Source: an uncultured Flavobacteriales bacterium
GTDB taxonomy: Bacteria; Bacteroidota; Bacteroidia; Flavobacteriales_D; Sanyastnellaceae
Assembly (NCBI GenBank): GCA_937967465.1
Contig: CALBSW010000056.1
Span: forward strand, 1 to 5,159
Length of the DNA stretch: 5,159 nucleotides
Direction of reading: 5' to 3'
This document shows positions 1 through 5,159 of this stretch, piece after piece. Numbering within the stretch: the first letter of the stretch is position 1; each line of letters starts with the position of its first letter. The notes beneath the pieces were generated by a model. That model worked only from the letters and a program-made list of their open reading frames with translations. It was not told where the DNA came from and searched no databases. Position numbers and translations under genes: made by a program.

Positions 1-665
1 GCGTGCGCTTCTCCACTTCGCATCCGAAGGACATGACCGACGAGGTGCTCGAGGTCATGGCCCGCAAGGACAACCTCTGCAAATACATCCACCTGCCTGT
101 TCAAAGCGGTGACAGCGATGTGCTCAAGCGGATGAACCGCGGCTACACCCGCGAGTGGTACATGGATCGCATCGCTGCCATCCGCCGCATCATGCCCGAT
201 TGCGCGATCAGCACGGACGTGATCGCCGGTTTCTGCGGCGAGACCGTGGAGCAGCATGAGGCCACGCTCAGCCTGATGCGCGAGGTACGCTATGAGATGG
301 CCTTCATGTTCAAATACAGCGAGCGTCCCCGCACGCTGGCCGAGCGGAAGTTCGAGGACGACGTTCCAGAGGAAGAGAAAGGCCGCCGCCTCACCGAGAT
401 CATCCAGCTCCAGCAGGAGCACAGCCGGGAGCGGACCGCGGCCCAGTGCGGAAAGATCTACCGCGTGCTCGTGGAAGGGCCATCCAAGAAGAACGCAGAG
501 GAGTTCCAAGGCCGCAACACGTACAATTCCATGATTGTCTTCCCCAAAGGCGACGTCGAGCCCGGTCAGTACCGTTACGTGCGGACCACCGACCACACGT
601 CCATTACGCTGCGGGGCGAATTGGTCACAGAAGCTGTGGCACAGGAAGAAGGCTACATCGCATGA
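1..665 (+). CDS. miaB: MiaB, tRNA-2-methylthio-N6-isopentenyladenosine synthase (3' part)
   Basis: This is the C-terminal 220 residues of the radical-SAM methylthiotransferase that converts i6A37 to ms2i6A37 in tRNAs reading codons that begin with U. The gene enters from the left edge (first full codon at base 3), so the N-terminal UPF0004 domain and the CxxxCxxC cluster motif lie outside the window. Visible in order (numbered from the first full codon) are FSTSHP (3-8), HLPVQSG (30-36), MNRGYT (44-49) and DVIAGFCGET (72-81) of the radical-SAM domain, then FKYSERPRT (103-111). A C-terminal TRAM RNA-binding domain (about 143-208) contains VLVEGPSKK. The motif usually reads YSxRPGT; here Arg replaces the Gly. 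The paralogues RimO and MtaB are less likely given the HLPVQSG/MNRGYT context and the TRAM sequence. The stop codon overlaps the next start (ATGA), so the two genes are probably co-translated. Confidence 0.95.
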   Translation, partial: VRFSTSHPKDMTDEVLEVMARKDNLCKYIHLPVQSGDSDVLKRMNRGYTREWYMDRIAAIRRIMPDCAISTDVIAGFCGETVEQHEATLSLMREVRYEMAFMFKYSERPRTLAERKFEDDVPEEEKGRRLTEIIQLQQEHSRERTAAQCGKIYRVLVEGPSKKNAEEFQGRNTYNSMIVFPKGDVEPGQYRYVRTTDHTSITLRGELVTEAVAQEEGYIA

Positions 666-1933
666 ACTTGCAGCCCGTCAAATCCCGGTTTGGCATCGTG
701 GGCAACAGCCCCGGACTGGAGCGCGCACTCGCCACGGCGGTGCGGGTCGCTCCGGCGGACATCACGGTGCTGGTCCGCGGGGAGTCGGGTACGGGAAAGG
801 AGGCGCTGCCCAAAATCATTCACCACAACAGTGCGAGGAAGCACGGTGCGTACATCGCAGTGAACTGCGGCGCCATTCCCGAGGGCACCATCGATTCGGA
901 ACTGTTCGGTCACGAGAAGGGCAGCTTCACTGGCGCCCACGAGGCGCGCAAGGGCTACTTCGAAGAGGCCGATGGTGGCACCATTTTCCTCGACGAGGTC
1001 GGCGAGCTGCCCATGGCCACCCAAGCACGTTTGCTCCGTGTCCTCGAGACGGGGGAATACCTGCGGGTTGGCTCCTCCAAAGTGCGCAAGACCGATGTCC
1101 GTGTCGTGGCGGCCACCAACCTCGATTTCGACAAGGCGATGGCGGGCGGGAAGTTTCGGGAGGACCTGTTCTACCGTCTCAATCAGGTGCCGCTGATGTT
1201 GCCACCCTTGCGGGAGCGGGGAGAGGACATCCACCTGCTGTTCCGCAAGTTCACCGCCGATTTCAGCGACCGCCACCACATGCCGCCGATTCGGTTGGGG
1301 CCGGAAGCGGTCGAGTTGCTGCAGCGGTATCCTTGGCCGGGCAATGTGCGCCAATTGAAAAACATCGCCGAGCAGATCAGTGCGATCGAGACCGAGCGAA
1401 AGGTGGACGCCGACCGGCTGTTGGATTACTTGCCTGAATTGCCCCGCCGGGACCTGGCGCCTCTGGCGGAAGGAGAGGGCGATGCCGGCCCGGGAATGAA
1501 CGAGCGGGAGATCCTGTACAAGCTGCTGTTCGAGATGAAGTCGGATTTGACCGACCTGAAATCCTTGGTGCTCAAGATGATCCGCACCGGGGACATGCAA
1601 GCCGTGTCCCACGAGGATCACGACCTGGTCAACCGCGTGTTCGGAGGCCAGGAGGGCGCCAATGTGCTGCGCCTTCCGGAGCGGGCTGGTGCGCCGACAA
1701 CGGCCCCTCCCTCGGATGGAGGGTGGGTGACATCACCTGCTCATGACCGACCGCACGGCGGGTTCCAGGAGGCCGATGAGGTGGAGGAAACCTTGTCCTT
1801 GGTCGACAGCGAACGCGAGTTGATTCGCCGGGCCCTGGCCAAGCATGGAAACCGGCGCAAGCAGGCTGCTGCTGAGCTCGGCATTTCCGAGCGGACCCTG
1901 TATCGCAAAATCAAGGAATTCGGACTCAAATGA
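662..1933 (+). CDS. sigma-54-dependent transcriptional activator (AAA+ and Fis-type HTH, no receiver domain)
   Basis: This 423-residue bacterial enhancer-binding protein is of the type that hydrolyses ATP to remodel the closed sigma-54 RNA polymerase complex. The AAA+ domain starts almost at once: Walker A GESGTGKE (40-47), the sigma-54-contacting loop GSFTGA (87-92, Ser in place of the usual Ala), Walker B GGTIFLDE (105-112), arginine-finger region FREDLFYR (165-172), PPLRER (181-186) and sensor II WPGNVRQL (225-232). A linker of about 120 residues follows, with a helical stretch EREILYKLLFEMKSDL (281-296) and then a low-complexity part. A Fis-type helix-turn-helix ends the protein (about 384-422, with KQAAAELGISERTLYRKI). 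There is no receiver, GAF or PAS domain, so control must come through partner proteins, the linker or protein level. The ATG at 662 overlaps the miaB stop; a purine-rich AAGAAGG sits about 9 bases upstream. An in-frame extension to 446 would lie inside miaB and is rejected. The DNA target is unknown; the groES upstream region is a candidate. Confidence 0.95.
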   Translation: MNLQPVKSRFGIVGNSPGLERALATAVRVAPADITVLVRGESGTGKEALPKIIHHNSARKHGAYIAVNCGAIPEGTIDSELFGHEKGSFTGAHEARKGYFEEADGGTIFLDEVGELPMATQARLLRVLETGEYLRVGSSKVRKTDVRVVAATNLDFDKAMAGGKFREDLFYRLNQVPLMLPPLRERGEDIHLLFRKFTADFSDRHHMPPIRLGPEAVELLQRYPWPGNVRQLKNIAEQISAIETERKVDADRLLDYLPELPRRDLAPLAEGEGDAGPGMNEREILYKLLFEMKSDLTDLKSLVLKMIRTGDMQAVSHEDHDLVNRVFGGQEGANVLRLPERAGAPTTAPPSDGGWVTSPAHDRPHGGFQEADEVEETLSLVDSERELIRRALAKHGNRRKQAAAELGISERTLYRKIKEFGLK

Positions 1934-2430
1934 GGTTGTGGTGGATTTCCTTGATGCTCGTTTGTGCGGCTTGGTCGGGTTGTGGCGTGTATACCCCGTA
2001 TGGCGCGCAGACCAATGGAGCTCGGACGTTTTCGGTCAGCTATTTCACCCCGGTGGCGCCGCTCGCTGGACCCGAGGTGGGACAGCAGTTCACCGAGGCC
2101 CTGAAGGATTTGATCCAGCGCCAAAGCACGTTGCGGTGGGTGCAGGATGGCGGTGAAATTCAATACTCGGGCCGCATTGTGGGCTACGACGTGAGCACCA
2201 GCGCCGTGGCTGGCGGACAGGAGGTCGCGTCACAGAACCGATTGACCATGCAGGTTCAATTGCGTTACGTCCACACCTTGGATGCCGACTTGGACTTTGA
2301 GCGGACCTTCAGCCGGTTCGCGGATTTTCCGGCGACCAGCGACCTCTTCGATGTGGAAACCCAGCTCGTGGAGGAGATCAATGAGCAGCTCACCCAAGAG
2401 GTCTTCAATGCGAGCCTCGGCAACTGGTGA
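1930..2430 (+). CDS. lptE: LptE-like LPS-assembly outer-membrane lipoprotein
   Basis: This 166-residue predicted lipoprotein matches the Bacteroidota form of LptE, the plug protein that sits in the LptD barrel and helps deliver LPS to the outer leaflet of the outer membrane. A short hydrophobic signal peptide (residues 1-17) ends at Cys18 in the order WSG-C. This is a usable lipobox, but with Trp at -3 instead of the usual Leu/Val/Ile. The mature protein has the family pattern: GVYTPYGA after the Cys, FTEALKDLIQRQ (about 55-66), YSGRIVGYDVS (78-88), NRLTMQVQLRYV (102-113), FSRFADF, EEINEQL, and a C-terminal NASLGNW. The ATG overlaps the regulator's stop (ATGA), implying coupled translation. 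lptD is not in the window. The assignment rests on recalled family patterns and conserved neighbours, without an alignment. Confidence 0.85.
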   Translation: MRLWWISLMLVCAAWSGCGVYTPYGAQTNGARTFSVSYFTPVAPLAGPEVGQQFTEALKDLIQRQSTLRWVQDGGEIQYSGRIVGYDVSTSAVAGGQEVASQNRLTMQVQLRYVHTLDADLDFERTFSRFADFPATSDLFDVETQLVEEINEQLTQEVFNASLGNW

Positions 2431-2454
2431 TTGCGCCGCATCTTTCGACCCCGC

Positions 2455-3597
2455 ATGTCCACCCACACCGATCCAGAGCGCGACCCTCTCCAGGACCTCC
2501 TTTCCGAGGTGCGGGGAGAGCAGATGACGTTTGACCGGGACCGTTGGTCTCAATGGTCGGACACGTTGGGTGAATGGGTCGAAGCCTATCCGGCGTTCGG
2601 TGCAGGACGATTGTTGCGGGCCAAGGCCGCCCGGGATGGGCAAGACCTGCATTCCGCCGATCGGCTGGCCCAGGCCGCCGTCTTCTCCTCCGTGCCAGGA
2701 CGGCTGTTCGATTTGATGTTCCGCGCGGGCATCGAAAGTGAGATTGCCGCTTTTGCGCGGGCTGTGGAGGCTTTGGAGCCTGAGGTGGAGTCGGCCATGC
2801 GGTTGCGTTGGCATCCCGAGGAGGATGCGGGCGCAGACCACTCGAATTCTGCGCAAGTTGAAAACGCCGAAGGGGCAGCGGTCCAAGAGGATGCCGATGC
2901 GGAGGAGCATGCGGACGAGGAGAAGGCGCCTGTGGTGGTGCCGGAAAAAGGCACGTTGGCTCGGGAAATGGTGCTGGGTGCCATCGAACGCAGCATCGAA
3001 CGGGAAATTGAGGAAGTGCGTCGCCAGGACGAGCCCGCAGAAGCACCTGCAAAGGGAGGGCCTGAGCCGGAGGATGACACGACACCCCATCCGGCCCCGG
3101 ATGTGCCTGCAGATGCTCCCCGTCCGTCGGATGTCTCAGGTTTGTCCCCGCTCGCCCGCTGGGCGTTGAAGCGTGCCGAGGAGACCGGTTTCACGGACGC
3201 TGCCCTGTCAGGAGCGCCCGCCAAAAAAGTCGGCGAGGCCGCGGCGCACATTGAGGACGTGCTGTCGACTGACCGACCTTCGGAGTTGCCTCAAGGCGGC
3301 TTGGAGCAGCAGGCGGCCTTGATTGATTTGTTCATTCGGAATGAGCCGGTCATCAGCCCGATTCAGCCTGATGTCGAGCGCCCGGCCGTCAAGGAATTGG
3401 CCAAGGAAAGCCTCGTCGAGGACACCTCCCTCATCACGGAAACGATGGCCCGGATTTACGCAGCGCAAGGGCAGTTGGGTCGGGCGCGGCGCGCCTACAA
3501 ACTGTTGGCCTTGAAATACCCGGAGAAAAGCGTTTATTTTGCCGCCCAATCCAAGAAACTTGGACGCCGTGGACCAGATGGTCCGGAAGCCGCATGA
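2455..3597 (+). CDS. conserved Bacteroidota protein with TPR-like C-terminus, function unknown
   Basis: This 380-residue protein has no signal peptide or membrane segment, so it is probably cytoplasmic. The N-terminal third (about 30-120) is helical and includes YPAFGAGRLLRAKA and SADRLAQAAVFSSVPGRLF, resembling the N-terminus of proteins found at this locus in other Bacteroidota. The middle (about 120-225) is acidic and rich in Ala, Glu and Pro, and is probably disordered apart from a helix around 168-192. The C-terminus (about 283-370) is the best conserved part: IDLFIRNEPVISP, then LITETMARIYAAQGQLGRARRAYKLLALKYPEKS, which reads as one tetratricopeptide-type helix pair. TPR units usually mediate protein-protein contacts. 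I chose the ATG at 2455 because the only earlier in-frame start, TTG at 2431, abuts the lptE stop and adds eight basic residues that look untranslated. Position between lptE and secG hints at an envelope-related role, but nothing in the sequence proves it. Confidence 0.8.
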   Translation: MSTHTDPERDPLQDLLSEVRGEQMTFDRDRWSQWSDTLGEWVEAYPAFGAGRLLRAKAARDGQDLHSADRLAQAAVFSSVPGRLFDLMFRAGIESEIAAFARAVEALEPEVESAMRLRWHPEEDAGADHSNSAQVENAEGAAVQEDADAEEHADEEKAPVVVPEKGTLAREMVLGAIERSIEREIEEVRRQDEPAEAPAKGGPEPEDDTTPHPAPDVPADAPRPSDVSGLSPLARWALKRAEETGFTDAALSGAPAKKVGEAAAHIEDVLSTDRPSELPQGGLEQQAALIDLFIRNEPVISPIQPDVERPAVKELAKESLVEDTSLITETMARIYAAQGQLGRARRAYKLLALKYPEKSVYFAAQSKKLGRRGPDGPEAA

Positions 3598-3642
3598 AAG
3601 CGGGGTGTTTGAGACCACAGGGTTGAACCAAACAACGACACC

Positions 3643-3963
3643 ATGGGCTACGTTCTCCTCGTCCTCATCCTGATCATCGCCATTTTGCTCGGCGCAGTGA
3701 TCCTCGTCCAGAACCCGAAAGGCACCGGCTTGGCCGCTGGATTCGAGTCCGCAGGCAAGATTGGCGGCGTGCAGCGCACGACCGATTTCCTGGAAAAGGC
3801 CACCTGGTACTTGACCACCGCCCTCTTCGTCCTCTGCATCGCCGCCACCGGCGCGTTCTCCGCAGGCTCCGCTGAGACCAGCGGCTTCGAAGAGGACGAA
3901 TTCGTTCCGACGACCACGACTGAAGCGCCTGCAGCCGAAGCGCCCATGGAGCCTGCTCAGTAA
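3643..3963 (+). CDS. secG: SecG, preprotein translocase subunit
   Basis: This 106-residue inner-membrane protein is the non-essential third subunit of the SecYEG channel, which improves export efficiency with SecA. It has the SecG layout: a first membrane helix (about 3-23, VLLVLILIIAILLGAVILV), a loop with QNPKGTGLAAGF (23-34) matching the conserved Gln/Lys-Gly loop, GGVQRTTDFLEK before the second helix (about 55-73), and a C-terminal tail. The tail (about 76-106) is acidic, then rich in Thr, Ala, Pro and Glu (EEDEFVPTTTTEAPAAEAP), probably unstructured. The start follows an A/C-rich leader without a Shine-Dalgarno, normal for Bacteroidota. It lies 45 bases after the TPR-protein gene and is the last gene before the terminator. 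Confidence 0.93.
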   Translation: MGYVLLVLILIIAILLGAVILVQNPKGTGLAAGFESAGKIGGVQRTTDFLEKATWYLTTALFVLCIAATGAFSAGSAETSGFEEDEFVPTTTTEAPAAEAPMEPAQ

Positions 3964-3984
3964 GCCGGGCCGCGCACAGCATTT

Positions 3985-4019
3985 GAAATGTCAGCCTGTC
4001 ACGGGCTGACATTTTTTTT
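3985..4019 (+). terminator. intrinsic (Rho-independent) terminator after secG
   Basis: A perfect 11-bp stem pairs 3986-3996 (AAATGTCAGCC) with 4004-4014 (GGCTGACATTT) around a 7-base loop, and runs into eight consecutive T (4012-4019). A G-T wobble at 3985/4015 could extend it. It starts about 20 bases after the secG stop and ends the miaB-to-secG unit. The opposite strand has no comparable T-tract, so it should act mainly on plus-strand transcripts. The stem carries the same TGTCAG/CTGACA half-sites as the repeats upstream of groES. Confidence 0.93.
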
Positions 4020-4038
4020 GGCCCGAATCAACCGGATT

Positions 4039-4055
4039 TGTCAGTCCGCCTGACG
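4039..4055. promoter_or_regulatory. inverted repeat, candidate activator site 1 upstream of groES
   Basis: GTCAG-TCCGC-CTGAC (4040-4054) is a perfect 5-bp inverted repeat with a 5-base spacer. Its centre is 67 bases before the predicted start of the groES transcript (4114). Its left part, GTCAGTCC, recurs exactly 21 bp downstream in the second repeat. Dyad symmetry and helical spacing fit binding sites for a dimeric protein such as a sigma-54 activator. No binding protein is established. Confidence 0.55.
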
Positions 4056-4059
4056 GAAA

Positions 4060-4074
4060 TGTCAGTCCCTGACA
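4060..4074. promoter_or_regulatory. inverted repeat, candidate activator site 2 upstream of groES
   Basis: TGTCAG-TCC-CTGACA is a perfect 6-bp inverted repeat with a 3-base spacer, centred 47 bases before the predicted transcript start. It sits just upstream of the -24 element and about two helical turns from the first repeat, so both would face the same side of the DNA. An activator site is the favoured reading; because it is so close to the promoter, a repressor operator remains possible. It differs from the NifA-type TGT-N10-ACA site, having nine bases between TGT and ACA. Confidence 0.6.
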
Positions 4075-4083
4075 CGGGATGTC

Positions 4084-4122
4084 CCTGTGGCACGCATTTC
4101 GCTCATTGCCGAGCGCCACAGG
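4084..4122. repeat. inverted repeat spanning the groES core promoter
   Basis: CCTGTGGC (4084-4091) and GCCACAGG (4115-4122) form a perfect 8-bp inverted repeat. One arm covers the -24 element and the other lies at the predicted start of transcription. A nested pair, CGCTC (4100-4104) and GAGCG (4111-4115), covers the -12 element. If transcription starts near 4114 the left arm is not in the RNA, so any role would be at the DNA level, for example an operator. It may also be chance. Confidence 0.45.
4088..4103 (+). promoter_or_regulatory. sigma-54 (-24/-12) promoter for groES-groEL
   Basis: TGGCACGCATTTCGCT matches the sigma-54 consensus TGGCACG-N4-TTGCW at every defined position except one (C for T inside the -12 box). 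The invariant GG (4089-4090) and GC (4101-4102) are exactly 12 bases apart, as required. The predicted start of transcription is near 4114, giving a leader of about 41 bases to the groES ATG at 4155. I found no Bacteroidota housekeeping promoter (TTTG...TAnnTTTG) with good spacing in this gap. The orientation, the distance and the flanking dyads support function; there is no experimental evidence here. Confidence 0.8.
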
Positions 4123-4154
4123 CAAGCATTTATTCATCAGAAACCATTCACATC

Positions 4155-4430
4155 ATGTCTGTAAACATCAAGCCCCTGGCCGACCGCGTGGTGGTCGAGC
4201 CCGCTGCCGCAGAAGAGAAGACCTCGACCGGCATCATCATTCCCGACACCGCCAAGGAGAAGCCGCAGCGCGGCACCGTGGTCGCCGTTGGCGCTGGCAA
4301 GCCCGATGAGCCCATGACCGTGCAGGTTGGCGACACCGTGCTGTACGGCAAGTACTCCGGAACCGAGCTTTCCCTCGACGAAGGAGACTACATGATCATG
4401 CGCGAGAGCGACATCCTCGCCATCCTCTGA
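4155..4430 (+). CDS. groES: GroES co-chaperonin (Cpn10)
   Basis: This 91-residue cytoplasmic protein forms the heptameric lid that caps the GroEL ring and encloses folding substrates. It has the full family length and pattern: IKPLADRVVVEP (5-16), the mobile loop EEKTSTGIIIPDTAKEKP (20-37) with the hydrophobic III tripeptide that contacts GroEL, GTVVAVG (40-46), VGDTVLYGKYSGTEL (58-72) and the C-terminal MRESDILAIL. The ATG at 4155 gives the canonical MSVNIKPLADR start. A longer in-frame reading from 4038 would run through the sigma-54 promoter and is rejected. It is the first gene of the groESL operon, 31 bases before groEL. The leader is A/C-rich without a Shine-Dalgarno. Control by the -24/-12 promoter is inferred. 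Confidence 0.97.
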   Translation: MSVNIKPLADRVVVEPAAAEEKTSTGIIIPDTAKEKPQRGTVVAVGAGKPDEPMTVQVGDTVLYGKYSGTELSLDEGDYMIMRESDILAIL

Positions 4431-4461
4431 TTCGAACCCTGAACATTCAATCCATTTCAAC

Positions 4462-5159
<698 letters not shown>

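Noticed and set aside
446..661. In-frame N-terminal extension of the sigma-54 activator into miaB
   Set aside because: It lies wholly inside miaB and gives a basic, low-complexity peptide; the ATG at 662 with ATGA overlap and MNLQPVKSRFGIVGNS is the family-like start.
972..990. TGGCACCATTTTCC inside the activator gene as a second -24/-12 promoter
   Set aside because: It lacks the invariant GC at the correct distance and encodes the Walker B motif.
653..1621. 322-codon open frame on the minus strand opposite the sigma-54 activator
   Set aside because: The translation has no recognisable domains and mirrors the codon bias of a GC-rich gene whose product is certain on the plus strand.
2230..3090. 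286-codon minus-strand open frame opposite lptE and the TPR-like gene
   Set aside because: It spans two plus-strand genes and their junction and has no motif or start signal of its own.
3594..3626. ATGA overlap at the end of the TPR-like gene, suggesting a small coupled gene
   Set aside because: The frame closes after 10 codons (MKAGCLRPQG) and shows no family resemblance.
4038..4154. In-frame N-terminal extension of GroES from an ATG-equivalent start at 4038
   Set aside because: It would translate the dyads and the sigma-54 promoter, and it adds 39 residues not found in the 91-97 residue GroES family.
4020..4154. CIRCE operator (TTAGCACTC-N9-GAGTGCTAA) before groES
   Set aside because: I looked for it because it is common before groES; no such inverted repeat is present.
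4429..4439. GGGTTCGAATC on the minus strand resembles a tRNA T-arm
   Set aside because: It is in the 31-base groES-groEL gap, and no acceptor, D or anticodon stems are present around it.

Overview
The window looks like core chromosome of a GC-rich member of the Bacteroidota, probably Flavobacteriales-like. Three things point there. The gene order is miaB, an orphan sigma-54 activator, lptE, a conserved TPR-type protein, secG, groES, groEL, as I recall it from many Bacteroidota. The LptE and TPR-protein sequences read like Bacteroidota versions. Most start codons lack a clear Shine-Dalgarno and instead follow A/C-rich leaders. GC content is about 60% by eye, high for that phylum. I see no mobile elements, CRISPR arrays, rRNA or tRNA genes, and no sign of recent transfer.

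Layout: bases 1-3963 hold one tightly packed plus-strand gene set. It comprises the 3' end of miaB (tRNA methylthiolation), a sigma-54 AAA+ activator without a sensory domain, lptE (outer-membrane LPS-assembly lipoprotein), a 380-residue TPR-like protein of unknown function, and secG (Sec translocon). The first two junctions are 4-base ATGA overlaps; the next two gaps are 24 and 45 bases. The set ends in a strong intrinsic terminator at 3985-4019. After a 135-base regulatory region, groES (complete) and groEL (5' part, running off the window end) form a second transcription unit.

The most interesting part is the secG-groES intergenic region. It holds a near-perfect -24/-12 (sigma-54) promoter, TGGCACG-N4-TCGCT at 4088-4103, about 40 bases upstream of groES. 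Two inverted repeats of TGTCAG/CTGACA type lie just upstream in 21-bp register, and the same half-sites recur in the terminator stem. No CIRCE (HrcA) operator is visible. With a sigma-54 activator encoded about 2.2 kb upstream, this suggests a sigma-54-driven chaperonin operon whose activator may be the neighbouring gene. The promoter and repeats are read directly from the sequence; the link to this activator is inference.
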